64,000 nucleotides of DNA from Marvania coccoides (lineage: Eukaryota; Chlorophyta; Trebouxiophyceae; Chlorellales; Chlorellaceae), in the NCBI GenBank assembly GCA_963854735.1, contig OY978099.1, positions 1,674,001 to 1,738,000 of the forward strand. The letters run 5' to 3'. The position numbers and the translations under genes are program-made. Shown here piece after piece: positions 1-10,793 of the stretch. Below the pieces are notes generated by a model. The model saw nothing but the letters and a program-made list of their open reading frames with translations. It ran no database searches and was not told where the DNA came from. Each line of letters opens with the position of its first letter. Within the stretch, counting starts at the first letter, position 1.

Positions 1-1622
1 AGAAATTAATGCGCCTGGCAGTGCATGCGCAAACAGGAAACCAGAGGCATGGCACGCTGCAGATACGGTTATGGATTGCAATGTACTGTCGCGTGTTGCA
101 CCACGGCGTTTAGCTCGCTTGTAAATGCGAATTGGGCAGGCAGATTCCCTCTGACCCCCCCACCCCCCGTCTCATTCAGCTTCATCCTCTTCTCTTTTCT
201 GTGATGGCACAGCAACATAGTTTCTTATGTATTATTATAAAAAGGGGCGGTGGTGTACGGCCTTGTCAAGCCACAAAACAGTGCATTTAAATTGTAAAAA
301 GGGACTTTTTTTCTTTTTCTTTCATTGACTGCATTATTTTCAGGGGACAAAGAGAGAGACTTTCATTTTGTTGCGACGTCGTGCTGTAAAAATTGCACAC
401 AAGTGCGCACAAACACGGAAAAAGGAGAAAAGAAAACAAGCTGCAGCCCCCCCAAAAAGGATGAGGGGCACACATGGAGCGTGGATTAGCAGTGAGAGAC
501 AGAGAAGGGAGGGGCCCGCTGCAAGTGCAACCACGCACGAGCAGACCCGGCACAGGGCATGCAATAATAACAAAAAACTAAAGAATAAAAGGGGCTGGCC
601 TCGACTCTTGGCCAGGGAGGGTGCAGTACGGTGCAGGCCCCTCAAAAACGGCGCTGCACTGGCGCCCCCTGGACAGAGGTTGAGCTCAGCCCCACTTTAC
701 TATTTGTCATGAGAGCTCGCCAGGGGCTCTTAGAATAAGAATGGTCGTTATCAGTGAACAAATGTGTACCGAAGAAAAACCACACGGTCAGCGTCCTCAA
801 GGGGAGGAAAAGTGGAATAAGAAGGGGAAAAATGTTGTAGAAGACAAGGCATAAAGTAATTATGGGGCGCTCTCGTTGCGTTGATGTAATAATTTTAGTG
901 TCAGCTGGGTCTGGTGGACCGAGGCAGGCACCCCACAACAAAATGGCGGGCGCTGCCGCGAAAAAGGTTTTAATTAAAGTCAATAAGCCAAGGGAAGCAG
1001 AAGCCAGGCCCCAGTGGACGATGACTGGGCTGGCTGCTGCAATCGATGGGAAAGGGGGGAAGTGCGAGAACAAAATGGATTTTATGAAAACACGCATGGT
1101 AGCACCCACAGAGCAAACGGAAAAAAAAGGTTCAGAAGGGGGCATTCCCCCGGCTGGACATCCAGGCGCTGCTCAGTGGTACCCCAGGCGCACGAAATGA
1201 AGGGGAAAAAGGGCAAGAAAAATGGGGGAGAGGCAAAAGGGTGTGGAAGTGAATATTGTGAACGCTCAGCGTCTCCGAGACTACCGCAAAACGATATAGA
1301 AAAAACAAGGCGACGCCGGCGCACGCTGTGAAAATGGTGGGGTTGTGCCAAAATAGGACATCGAGCTTGGGAACATGAAAAAAGAGGATGATAAAAACTG
1401 GGAGAAAAATACGGTAGGACCCCCCAACAGGTGGGTGGGTGGGTGGTGTGAAATGAAACATTAATGTTGGATAAAATGGGACGTTGCCTGCTAGAAAAAA
1501 AGTGATGAAATAAGAAAGAGGCAAGCCAGAGGGGAAAAAAAAGGGAAACGGTAACGGCATTATGTTATTTTTTCTTCTCTGTGGCTGGTGGAATGTGTAC
1601 GTAGCGAAAATCAAGGTCGAGT
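1..1622. other. Gene-free flank, nothing recognised
   Basis: No convincing coding sequence is visible. Both strands contain only short, low-complexity open frames without recognisable domains. The stretch is rich in purine runs on the plus strand and probably holds the 3' untranslated region of the minus-strand pseudo-response regulator plus unassigned spacer. Confidence 0.5.
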
Positions 1623-3198
1623 TTAAGACCTAGTAGTCAACGTGGCGTTGATGAGGTCCAGCAGGCTGTTGCTCTTGCGCAGCTTCAGCCCCAGGGGTCC
1701 CGCCGCCTCCTTTGCTTGCATCAGCGACAGGAAGCCGTCGGGCAGGGGCATCGGCGTGGGCAGCAGCTTCTCTGGCGCCGGGGGAGGGCACAGGCTGGCC
1801 ATGGGCACGTCCACGGTGGTCCGAGTCTTCACGAGCAACGGGGCGCGGGCGGCAGCGGGGGCCACCTGCACCTGGGGAACAACCTGCTGAGGCTGGGGAG
1901 CCCTGGCAGGCAGCGGCGGAGGCAGCGGGCCACCCACAGGGGTGCCCCACACGCAGCCCGGCGCCAGCTGCGGCCACTGCGAGACGGGCGGCGCAGGCGC
2001 CAGCGGACCGAAGGAGCTGGGCTTGCAGGCCAGCGGGGGACGGGGCACCGCCTGGGTTTGCGCCTGCACCTGCGGCTTGCTCATCGCCCCGCTGTCTGCG
2101 TCGAACAGCGTGTCCTGCTTGCTCCCGCCCGTGATGCCAGACAGCTCAAAGGCGGTGGTCGTGGCCTGGTGCACGCTGCCGGCGCTAACAGACTCTGCGG
2201 GCTCGGCGTCGCCTGCGGAGGGCGTGCCGGGGGAGTCCACAGAGGAGCGGCGCGGCGGGGCCGACTTGTCGTCCGCGTAGGAGCGGCAGCGAGGCAGCGA
2301 GGGCGGCGGCGCCAGCGTCATGGGCGCGGTCATGCTGCTGGGCAGGCAGTGGCTCATGGAGGGCTGCTGCGTGGTGGTGGGCCCAGCGGGCTCCGACAGC
2401 GCGGGCCCCGGGCAGGTGCAGGTGAAGCCGGTCGAGTCGTACGAGGTGCGCTGGTGCTGCATCATGCGCCGCACGGCGTGCTGCCAAATGTTCTTCAGCC
2501 GCAGCACAGACAGGGGCTTGTCCAAAAAGTCCACAGCGCCCAGACGCACCGCACGCATGACCTCGTCGGTGGCCCCGCCCTCCGACATGAGCACCACAGG
2601 CACGTCCTCAAAGGCATCCACAAACGCCCGGCCGGTCATCTCGTCGGTGGCCACCAGCTTGGACTGCGCACAGCGACAATTTTTGGGGATTAAATGCCGT
2701 GTGATTGATAAAAGACCAGATCTTGGGCATATACCGCCTGTCTGGAGCAAACCACTGTTTCTCTCGAATAATCGAACAACATTCTCACCTCAGCGAGGAC
2801 GATGTCAAACGCCCTGGCCGCCGCCCGGCTGAACGACAGAGCTTCGGTGCTGCTTCCACACGAGGTCACTGCAAAGCGAAACGGGATCGGTGGTGAGTCG
2901 CTGCCTGAGGGTGCACTCAATTGGGGGACGCAAATGTGCGCGAGTGCCCCCGCAACCCACCTGCATACTGGAGCTCGGGCTGCCGCAACTGGGCCTCGAT
3001 GGCTGTCCGGCTGTGGTCGTCGTCCACCAGCAAAATTTTCAGCCCCTGCAAGCAACAAGCGCACATCGTTCAGGACACCGAACATTGCAACCGCGGCGAG
3101 GGGCCCCCGCGGGGCGGCCCTGCCCAATTTGGGCCGCAATCCACACCGTCAACTCATAAAGCGCTCACCTTGGGGAAGGAAGGAGGGAGAGACGCCAT
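1623..3198 (-). CDS. Plant-type pseudo-response regulator (receiver-like domain plus Pro/Gln-rich tail)
   Basis: I read four exons: 3198-3169, 3045-2961, 2868-2789 and 2663-1623, all with GT..AG junctions and a continuous frame of about 411 residues starting MASLPPSFPK. Residues about 11-125 form a CheY-like receiver: the acidic pocket is present (LLVDDD) and the conserved Lys is present (FLDKPLS). The phospho-acceptor Asp position reads Glu (DIVLAE), so phosphotransfer is not expected, as in plant pseudo-response regulators. The block KPLSVLRLKNIWQHAVRRMM resembles the APRR2 type. The remaining ~280 residues are Pro/Gln/Ala-rich, and I see neither a GARP/Myb nor a CCT domain, so it may act through protein contacts. 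It is probably a nuclear signalling or transcription factor. It neighbours GUN4 on the same strand. Confidence 0.75.
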
Positions 3199-4011
3199 TG
3201 TCAAACGAGTTCTCCTCTCAACGCGAGGGATGTTGAATGAAATAAGATGATGGGCCTCAGCTGCCCTTCACCGTCACACGCTATTGCGCGGTAGAGAAAT
3301 AAAACAGGCGGGATTGAAGCGGAGGACCATTGTGTAGAGGCGCTTCTCACTTTCTTCTTTGCATTAGATATTTTTTTCTCCCTGCAGGTACACTCTCTAA
3401 CTACGGCTGCTTGGAACGAATGAGGAAAGCACTCGACCTGTGATTGACGAGGTGCTGAGCTGCTGCACTCCGGCAACCAGCCACCTACAGAACGGGCTGC
3501 AGCATTCATGCGCGGCGGGAGGCCCTTTGAAGAAGAAGAAAATGTTGCAGTGGCTTTGCCGCCAAGCCAACCTGCCGCACGCCGGCCATTGTACGCAGCC
3601 GGCAGGCGCTGACGTAGTAGTCAGCAGCCAAGAAAACCTAATTGGTATTTGTGTGTGTGTGTGGGGGGGGGGGGGGGTCGGCTTTTCAGAACCCCCCGCT
3701 GCGGCTCAACCTCCCAGGGGCACTCTCCCGAGGGCGGATCGGAGACCAGAGTTTCTGGTCTGGCATAACAACACACCGTGTTGTGTTCGGGCGAGGGTGA
3801 CGGATAATTAATAAACCAATTGGAGCCCCCGCCTTCTAGTAGATTGGTCAGTTTTGACAGACATTACAAGCCCCGTTCCGTTCCGAATTTGAATAGAATA
3901 AGAAGCATACGAAAGAAGCAGCAGAATTGCGTAAACTAAATGGGAAAACATGAATGAATTGGTGTTGACGTTCGTTTATTTGATGGCAGACAGAGCGGCC
4001 TCCCTCCTCTA
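3199..4011. other. Spacer between pseudo-response regulator and GUN4
   Basis: This should contain the promoter of the minus-strand pseudo-response regulator and the 3' end of GUN4. No supported gene was seen. A (TG)n tract running into about 16 G at 3649-3677 is the only simple repeat. Confidence 0.5.
3649..3677. repeat. (TG)n followed by a G homopolymer
   Basis: Alternating GT followed directly by a long G run. It is a simple-sequence repeat prone to slippage and assembly error. Confidence 0.9.
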
Positions 4012-4894
4012 CTACTTCAGCCAAGAGGGACCGCCCGCACTGCCGCCTGCCGCCCCTGCCTTTGACGCCTCTGCGAACGCGGGGTGCTCCATGATGGCCT
4101 CAAACAGCCGAGTCCCGCGCAGCGCGTTGGTCAGTGGCAGGTGGCCCTTGGGGGCGTCGGCAGCGTACGTGAACTCGGTGGGCCACTTGCGGTACACGTT
4201 GTTCTCGCCCTGCACCCAGTCGATGGCCTTGAAGAATTTGGTCCACTGCCGCCTGTTCTGCACCCACAGCTCCCGCTGCACCTTGTACCCAAAACGACCG
4301 CCGCTGGCTGCGCTCCACACGGCGTCCAGCGTGCGCATGTCCTCCACAGGGATGCTGCGCACCTCAGACCAGTACACCCAGTTGCGCTGCTGCGCCCCGG
4401 GGCCTGCCGCCTCTATGAGTCTTGCCCGAGTCTCATCCTCTGCCTCGCGCCACTGCCCCTCAACCAACAGGTCCCTGAGCTTGCTGTAGTTGACGCCCGC
4501 CTGCGTGTGCGTGTGTGTGGTTTGATAGAGGGGGTTAAGAGGTCAGAATGGACGGGTCTCGTGAGATATTCGTGAGAAAATCCCCCAAAACTGTCGACTA
4601 CCTCACCTTGGAGTCAAGGGGCACGTCGCTCAAGCTGACGGCGGGTTTGCTGCTGCCGTTGGAGAGCTTGGGGCCCAAGGAGGGCCCGCCAAGGTTGAGG
4701 CTGGGCCCCAGGAGGCTGCTGTTGGAGGTGAGGCCCGAGCTGCTCTCAGTGCTTGCCTGCACCGCGACCACTGGGCTGCGACCTGTCACCTTGGGGGCGC
4801 ACGACGGCAGGCGCTGCGCGGATTGCGGCCTCAACGCTTCCACGCTGGATTTTCCCACGATGGAGCCGGTCAGGGGCCGCGCTTGCAGCTGCAT
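4012..4894 (-). CDS. GUN4: GUN4-type tetrapyrrole-binding regulator of Mg-chelatase (plastid)
   Basis: There are two exons, 4894-4607 and 4500-4012, both phase 0, with GT..AG ends, giving about 258 residues. Residues 1-95 are Ser/Pro/Leu-rich with few acidic residues, fitting a chloroplast transit peptide. From about residue 96 the protein follows the GUN4 family: YSKLRDLLVEGQWREAEDET, then WVYWSEVRSIPVEDMRTLD, GRFGYKVQRELW, KFFKAIDW, a WP.EF element and APKGHLPLTNALRGTRLFE. In the family this protein binds protoporphyrin IX and its Mg form and stimulates the ChlH subunit of Mg-chelatase in chlorophyll synthesis. It is divergent from the MED17-like gene, with about 400 bp between start codons that probably hold both promoters. 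The core is full length and no defect is seen. Confidence 0.93.
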
Positions 4895-5295
4895 TGCGAT
4901 GTGTGATTTGTTTTCGACAACAGGATCACGGCTGCACCGGGCGCCGATTTCGTGATTGATTATTAAGCACCTCAAGATTAATATAATACAATTAGCACAG
5001 AAAATGGGGCTCTGGCGAGGCCAAACTGCTCGCTGCCTATCTCGATCAAAAAGTGAGGGGCACGCAATCATTTACCCCGGATTTTAAAGCTGAGCAGTGT
5101 TTTGTGGAGGGATTGAGCAGCTGAGCGCATTGATTTTGATTGAATCCAACCTGGAGCAGCCGCGACGCGCCAAAGATGCTCACAAAATTTTCTAGTCTGA
5201 ATACAAAAATCTGCTGATCATTTTGTGTTCTCTTTGCATTTTCAACATCAAGAGCTGGTGACGATCTGAGGACGCAAACGCACAACACAATAAAC
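4895..5295. promoter_or_regulatory. Divergent intergenic region, GUN4 / MED17-like
   Basis: This 400-bp gap separates two start codons pointing away from each other, so it should contain both promoters and 5' untranslated regions. It is more AT-rich than the flanking exons. I could not assign specific promoter elements. Confidence 0.5.
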
Positions 5296-6879
5296 ATGTC
5301 GTTCGCCAGCTATCACTCGGTGGCCCAGCGGCCCAGGCAGATCCTGCCCGACGGAGCTGAGGACCGCCCCTTTGACACCGGGCGGTGGGCGCTGTTCCAG
5401 CAGGCGGAGCAGGCAAGCTAGAAATTGGTTTTCTTTCCAAAGTTGATTGAATACGCGGCTCTCACCATCCTTTTTAAAAATATGAATTGTAGGGTCGCGA
5501 GGCACTGGCAGCAGCGGAGCGGCCAGCAGAGACGGAAGAGGCGACGGCTCCAGCAGAGCGCACGCCCCAGAAAGTGATCGACACCCTTTTCGCTGCAAGG
5601 GTAAGTCAAACCTCTCTATCTTTTTCTCTCACACAACATTTTCATGACGGCAATTTTCACTGCACAACAACTATTAAATTTCTCCATGATGCAGGGAGAG
5701 TTGGACGTGATTCTGGACCTGGTAACCACCATGGAGCAGCAGCAGTTTGTGGCCCTGGCCCATGTGCCCCACGTGCCCGACCCTGCAGCAGCAGCTCAGC
5801 AGGCACGGCTAAAACTTGGGCAGCGGTGGGGGCTGCTGAAGTCGGCAGCAGCACGGCTGCGCTCCGGCGTTGAGGCTGCAAGACACCAAGTCCAAGCTTC
5901 TGACCGATTTTTTGAAGATCTGGTCGAGATTCGCAAGGAATGGAGGCTGGACAGGCGCAGCGTGGCAGCGGGCGGCGCTTTTTTTGTGGATTTCTCAGCA
6001 GCGGAGCAGGCAGGTGCAGACGCTTCTTCTGTGGGGCGGAAGGGGGCCAAGGACATGCAAGCGACCATTCTCCCTGCCGCCGACGGCACTGCCTGTGCTG
6101 CGGCTGCCAGCGGAGGAGGAACTGCCAGAGGCGGTGCGGCCATCTGCGCAGACCTGCGGCAGCGGCAGATTGCGCACGCGCTGCGGGAGGTAGACCGCCT
6201 CGTTCACGCCGCAGATGCGCAGCAAGATGGAACGGACAGCACAGAACAGAATGGCGATGGTGCCCTTGCAGCGTTGAAGCGGCTGGCAGAACGAGCAGCG
6301 GCAGCAGTTGGAGAAGGCGCCTTTGATGCAGCTGATGAAAACACCACCCTTCCCGTTATGCCTCCAGCGCAGCAAGGAATGAGCGCAGCCGACATTGCTG
6401 CGTTTTGTTCCACAGCTGCATGCCAAAGCCAGTTTGAGGCGCAGGCTCTGAGGTGCCTTGCAGCGTCCAATCGAACTGCGCGCACCCCAAGCCTCGTGCG
6501 CGACGCTAGGAAAGGGACTTCCCCTGCTTTGATGCAGTCGCTGCTGGTGTGGCTGCGGCACGCTGCTCTGTTGAGCGCGGTGGAGCTATCGCTGGCGCGG
6601 CAGGCAGCGGCGCTGAGGCTTGGTGGCAGGTATGCGGAGGTTAGGCGGCAGCCCACGCTGCTGGGGGACCTGTCTGCTGCATGGCGGATTGTCGTGGATG
6701 GCAGCACTATGGGCATTGTGGTGCTGAGCAGCAGTGATGGGCTGGAATGGCGGGGGAGCTCAACGACAGCAGCAATGGGGGGAGGTGGGGTGCTCCTGGG
6801 GCGGTGGCAGCTGGATGGGCTTCTGCAGAGAGTAGCGTCTGGTGCTAACTCAGACTCACATAAATCATATCTTAAATAA
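5296..6879 (+). CDS. Mediator complex subunit 17-like protein
   Basis: Three exons are inferred, 5296-5412, 5493-5600 and 5695-6879, all phase 0, giving about 469 residues. Intron 1 starts with GC (CAG then GCAAGC) because no usable GT precedes the in-frame stop; the other ends are GT..AG. Family-like features are FDTGRWALFQQAEQ near the N-terminus, a helical segment GELDVILDLVTTMEQQ, and RFFEDLVEIRKEWRLDRR around residue 155, which resembles the conserved helix and WRL signature of the Mediator head subunit MED17/Srb4. The remainder is Ala-rich, as GC-rich algal proteins often are. MED17 links activators to RNA polymerase II in the nucleus. Another long helical scaffold protein is the main alternative. 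Confidence 0.6.
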
Positions 6880-6921
6880 AAGAATATCATTAAAAACAAC
6901 ACCAACGTAATTCAGTGTAAA

Positions 6922-8472
6922 TTATTGTTCTTTTGGCAGATAGGTGTGGCATTTAGGATACGCAATCCGAGAGATATTTACTGTGAATGGCACAAGTTCA
7001 GGAGGGCAACTTAAACAGAACTTGAAGGGCACATTCGCTTGCACTTTCACTGCTTTTTCATTAGAATGAAAATGAATTAATCTTGAAATAGAAGAAAAGG
7101 TGATGTGCAAAAGTATTTGGGCAGCCATGTCAGCTACAGGGGAGCACGAGTGCATGCCACCTTCATCACAGGCATGGTGATAATGCTGGGATATCGATTT
7201 TTCATAACTATTAAAAGGGTCATTTTCGATTGTGTGCATGAATGGCACTGCCATGTGCTCTTCATCAATGTAAATAATACCAAGTTCGGGATGATTTTCT
7301 ACTCCAGCAATCAACGAATTTTTCATGAATATAGCTTTACTATGGCCTGCTATTCCAAAAGACGGTTTCCCCATGTCAACAATGAAGCGCCCCGCCCATT
7401 CAAGTCCGAACCAGGATTTTATCACAGCGAGGTCCTCAAGAATGTTGCTGAAGCGACTGACCTCTAAATAAAAAGCATCAGGGCCTTGATGGTTGTTTCC
7501 GCTAAGCAAGACGCGAACCGCTTGCATGGCGTGCTTGATATAATCCGTCTCAACGTCGTCTGTCTCCAGAGCTTGAAACATTCTTTCGTTCCTAAAGTCC
7601 AAGTACGACACCCGAAAGTTGCCTTGAACAAAATCCATCCAACCCCAACACTTCCAGAATGACGACTCTGTCAAATTTGCAGCCTTTGAGCCAAGCATCG
7701 AGTCCACCAACGAAAAAAATGTGCCCCTTTGTATTGAAGAGCCCGCAATGACAATCCAAACGGGTTTGATGAGAGCAGGGAGGGCTAGTGGTGAATAAAA
7801 CGGAAAAATGCAATCATGAGGCACCCATGCCCACCCTGTCCGGGGGCAATTCTGTCCAGTACAGGGCAACCAGCGTCCAGATCGCCACTTGGCATCACGA
7901 CAAATTATGGACGGCAGGGCAATACGAGTATCATCGCGCCCTTTATGCGATACAACAAGACTAAACGGGCTCCCTTGCGCTCGAAGCATCGTGGTCGTTC
8001 TGTTGTTATGAAAGATGAAGACATCGACGTACACTTCGTATTTCCCGGCATCAACACCGACATACTCAACTGTTGCAACTGAGGCATTCCGAGTGATATT
8101 TGAGGCGGTGAAGATGGCTGGGCCCTGAAACCAGACGTACACCTCGCTGCATTGTTGTTTCGTGCATGGCAATCCAACGTAAAACCGCGCAGGCTGTCCT
8201 GCTGAAGACTGCCGCAGGCCAGGCCCCCAAACGGCAATCTTAACGGGCTCCGTTTTTTCCCGTTCTCGTGCAAAACGAACACGCCGCGAAACGTTGAGAA
8301 ATTGTGGGAAATAATTGGAGGTAACAATGTTGCTGTTGGGATGCATTTTAGGTCGGTAGCTGCTGCTTCCATGGAGAAACGTCCTCGAGTATGCATTCCA
8401 TAATAGTACAGATGCCAATATAAAGCCTAAAATACGGAGAAATACTAAAGAAATACAAGGGGCGAAAAGCAT
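6922..8472 (-). CDS. NXPE-like two-domain protein: filamin-type Ig fold plus SGNH/PC-esterase domain
   Basis: A single AT-rich exon of 516 residues starts at the ATG at 8472. Residues about 5-28 are hydrophobic and fit a signal anchor. A beta-sandwich-like region follows (IAVWGPGLRQ, GKYEVYVDVFIFHNNRT). Next comes a Cys/Trp-rich linker (SGRWLPCTGQNCPRTGWAWVP) and then a putative nucleophile block VIAGSSIQRGTF, with GSS where GDS is usual. Near the C-terminus an Asp..His block (CDEGGMHSCSPVADMAAQ) could supply the rest of a catalytic set. This order resembles the NXPE/PC-esterase group, thought to acylate or de-esterify extracellular glycoconjugates. Several N-x-S/T sequons suggest a luminal location. 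It faces MED17 tail to tail with about 40 bp between stops and is divergent from the glycosyltransferase at 8918. Confidence 0.7.
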   Translation of the reverse strand: MLFAPCISLVFLRILGFILASVLLWNAYSRTFLHGSSSYRPKMHPNSNIVTSNYFPQFLNVSRRVRFAREREKTEPVKIAVWGPGLRQSSAGQPARFYVGLPCTKQQCSEVYVWFQGPAIFTASNITRNASVATVEYVGVDAGKYEVYVDVFIFHNNRTTTMLRAQGSPFSLVVSHKGRDDTRIALPSIICRDAKWRSGRWLPCTGQNCPRTGWAWVPHDCIFPFYSPLALPALIKPVWIVIAGSSIQRGTFFSLVDSMLGSKAANLTESSFWKCWGWMDFVQGNFRVSYLDFRNERMFQALETDDVETDYIKHAMQAVRVLLSGNNHQGPDAFYLEVSRFSNILEDLAVIKSWFGLEWAGRFIVDMGKPSFGIAGHSKAIFMKNSLIAGVENHPELGIIYIDEEHMAVPFMHTIENDPFNSYEKSISQHYHHACDEGGMHSCSPVADMAAQILLHITFSSISRLIHFHSNEKAVKVQANVPFKFCLSCPPELVPFTVNISRIAYPKCHTYLPKEQ

Positions 8473-8917
8473 TGTGTTCTCTCTACCTCCTCTTCACTGA
8501 ATCTGCAGCACGTAAAAAAATGGAACAGCCCTCGCAGCCTCAATACAACTGTACAAAAAGCTACATTTTTCTTACAGCGCTGTAAGAAGATTATTAAGAG
8601 CTCCAAAAATCATTTTTGATTGCACCACAATTTCAATTCAAAAAAAATAGATATATTTGAAAATACTCCTCCGAATCCTTGCCTGATCAGCGCACGAGTT
8701 TCATTATAATTAACCATTCACGGTCGGCATTCTCTCAAAGTATTATCCTCATTTGCTGTTTTCATTTTTGTCTTTTTTCGCAGCTTTTCGACCGCTGTCT
8801 TTTCGATATATCTTCTATTACTAGTCATCAAATTTTGAATCCTACAAAACCGCAATTATTTAACGGATCAAAGTGCAGCCATGGAAATAAATAGTCGATT
8901 ATGAAGATTGGGTGCCC
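8473..8917. promoter_or_regulatory. Divergent AT-rich promoter region with perfect palindrome
   Basis: This 445-bp gap lies between the start codons of the NXPE-like gene (minus) and the glycosyltransferase (plus). It holds a perfect 20-bp palindrome at 8569-8588, about 100 bp upstream of the NXPE-like start. No coding sequence was seen. Confidence 0.5.
8569..8588. repeat. Perfect 20-bp palindrome
   Basis: TTCTTACAGCGCTGTAAGAA equals its own reverse complement. It could be a dimeric protein-binding site or a cruciform-forming element in the divergent promoter. Confidence 0.9.
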
Positions 8918-10036
8918 ATGTCGATCCTTGATCTTCGCTCGACAAGGCGATGTCTAATATCCAGCCTGCTACTAGTTTTCAGCTCCATTTGGGGCGTGCT
9001 ATTAATTTCCCGGCTGCGATACCCTGACTGTCGCCATTTTCCAAAAGTGGAGGTCCCCTCGATAACGCCAGATAAAAAAAATCAGCAGCCGCCATCTCCT
9101 TCCTCTCCTCCCCAAGAACTCGTTTTCTTGCATTTTGGCGAATTACAGCCATATCAAATTATTAGCGCGTTACATGCCAGAAAAAACATTCCTTCCGTCA
9201 AGGCGAAAATTACAATTCTACGCCATGATGGCATGGATGACAAAAATAAGGAGGCGTGGCAATACTTACGAGATGCAAACGTCCGAGTCTTTGATGCAGA
9301 CACACGTATACCAACCATTAAACGCTTTGCAGTAAACTATCATCATTCCAGCATTAATACATTCGACATGGTGACTATCTGGATGACGCGTTTTCTCTCC
9401 TTACAGCATTATGTGAAGGCCCACAAGATTGATTCATGTTTTATGCTAGATATGGACATCGTCCTTTTTGCTGACATCTTCAACTTGCTTTCACCCAATA
9501 TGACATTCTTTCATTACACATCATTTGCAACACACTGGACCCAACAGAGTCTGGATTCTTTTTGTGACTACATTTTGCATTTTTATAACCGAGAACTAAG
9601 TGACGTTATAAAAAATATCAAAACTTTTGGCGAGACCAATCCAAGTCTACAAGTTCACCTCAACCAGAGTCAGCTCATTGGTGCATGGTGGCCTGCGGAT
9701 ACATTGCGTTATGAATTCAGTGACATGCACTTGTTTATTTCCTTCTTGAAAGAGCGTCCGGGTGTATTGCGAGTGAAATGCCAAGAAAAGAAATGTGCAG
9801 ACGATGTTTTGAATATTTTTAATTCTTTGGAAGGCACACCGGGGGTAAAATGCAAAAATATTAGTTCAATACTCACAAAATTCAAATGGAAGTTTCTGCC
9901 CAAAACGAAACTATATTCTCCACACAACAGGGAAACGGGCCATCTCATTCCTGGCCTGCATTTCCAAGGTGGCGATTGCAAAGATATAATGCCAGATCTG
10001 TTTTGTGAACGACTGAAGTTTGAAAAATGCTCATGA
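8918..10036 (+). CDS. Type II membrane glycosyltransferase with DxD motif
   Basis: This is a single exon. I place the start at ATG 8918, since the in-frame GTG six bases upstream is not a likely eukaryotic start; this gives 372 residues. Residues about 11-31 form a transmembrane anchor (CLISSLLLVFSSIWGVLLI), followed by a Pro/Ser stem to about residue 66. The catalytic region shows FMLDMDIVLFADIFNLL (Asp178-x-Asp180), the metal and nucleotide-sugar site of GT-A enzymes. A late GLHFQGGDC block resembles the terminal His motif of GT8-like enzymes. The sugar donor and acceptor cannot be told. A Golgi-lumen role in glycan assembly is inferred from the topology and from the SGNH and TBL-like neighbours. 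Confidence 0.7.
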   Translation: MSILDLRSTRRCLISSLLLVFSSIWGVLLISRLRYPDCRHFPKVEVPSITPDKKNQQPPSPSSPPQELVFLHFGELQPYQIISALHARKNIPSVKAKITILRHDGMDDKNKEAWQYLRDANVRVFDADTRIPTIKRFAVNYHHSSINTFDMVTIWMTRFLSLQHYVKAHKIDSCFMLDMDIVLFADIFNLLSPNMTFFHYTSFATHWTQQSLDSFCDYILHFYNRELSDVIKNIKTFGETNPSLQVHLNQSQLIGAWWPADTLRYEFSDMHLFISFLKERPGVLRVKCQEKKCADDVLNIFNSLEGTPGVKCKNISSILTKFKWKFLPKTKLYSPHNRETGHLIPGLHFQGGDCKDIMPDLFCERLKFEKCS

Positions 10037-10302
10037 AGAAGCTTTTTTGTGTGCCGAATTTCCCTTAAATTTGCTTGAAAGATTTAAATTCACATGCCAA
10101 GTGTACCCCAAGGATTTTTAAGCTCGATGAAGAGAGTCCCCTGGGGGAGGACGCCAACTGCCACTACTTGCTGTTCTTATCATTCACGCTGCGCTGTTTC
10201 GGAATCCGTCCTACGGTTAAATGTATTGATTTTCCAAGGGTTTTTCATAAAATAAATAAATTTTATTAGCTTATCTCCCTTGAAACTTCACATTCATCTT
10301 CT

Positions 10303-10348
10303 TAGAAATACACTGGCTAGTGTATTTCTAATGCCACCATGGTGGCAT
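10303..10348. repeat. Hairpin (12-bp arms) directly followed by an 18-bp palindrome
   Basis: TAGAAATACACT pairs with AGTGTATTTCTA across a GGCT loop (10303-10330). ATGCCACCATGGTGGCAT (10331-10348) is its own reverse complement. Confidence 0.9.
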
Positions 10349-10555
10349 AAAGTAAAATCAGAGGATATAAAAAATAGGCAGACGCGAGAACATTTTTTTC
10401 TCTTCAAAGATATGTTAGTATAAGAACAATGTAGATAATCATATATATAAAAAACCCCGGTTCCAGGATTTCTATCAAAAAAACGAATTAGGGCGCCCCC
10501 TTCATCTACGATAAGGAACACGACTTTAAAATTAATAAACATTTATATAATTCCC

Positions 10556-10690
10556 TGGACGAGGGAAACCTTTTTGAGTAGGAACCGTGCACCAAATATA
10601 GGCGTCCTCCCCTTGGGGTCTCTTTAAATTTTATTTTTGTTGAGAAATAAGACTGAGCTTAATTATCCTCGGTGCGTATCGGGCACATGA
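10556..10690 (+). repeat. Dispersed repeat R1, copy 1
   Basis: Begins TGGACGAGGGAAACC and ends GGGCACATGA. It is closely similar to copies at 29775-29973, 47026-47117, 47141-47317 and 51950-52140. In this copy the inner GTAGG/CCTAC stem seen in the others is not maintained. Confidence 0.85.
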
Positions 10691-10793
10691 AAAAATATAA
10701 AAATAGTTGGTTTAACCGTGTAATACATGGAATTTATATAATACTCAAGAATATATATCTGTGGGGTGAGAATACCCGAAATTTCTTCTTCAT

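Noticed and set aside
287..1614. Several hydrophobic minus-strand frames that could pass for small membrane proteins
   Set aside because: They derive from purine-rich DNA read in reverse (Phe/Leu/Ser/Pro bias), overlap each other and show no family features.
1712..2693. Long plus-strand frames opposite the pseudo-response regulator
   Set aside because: They are GC-rich shadows of the minus-strand exon, with Arg/Gly-rich low-complexity translations and no motifs.
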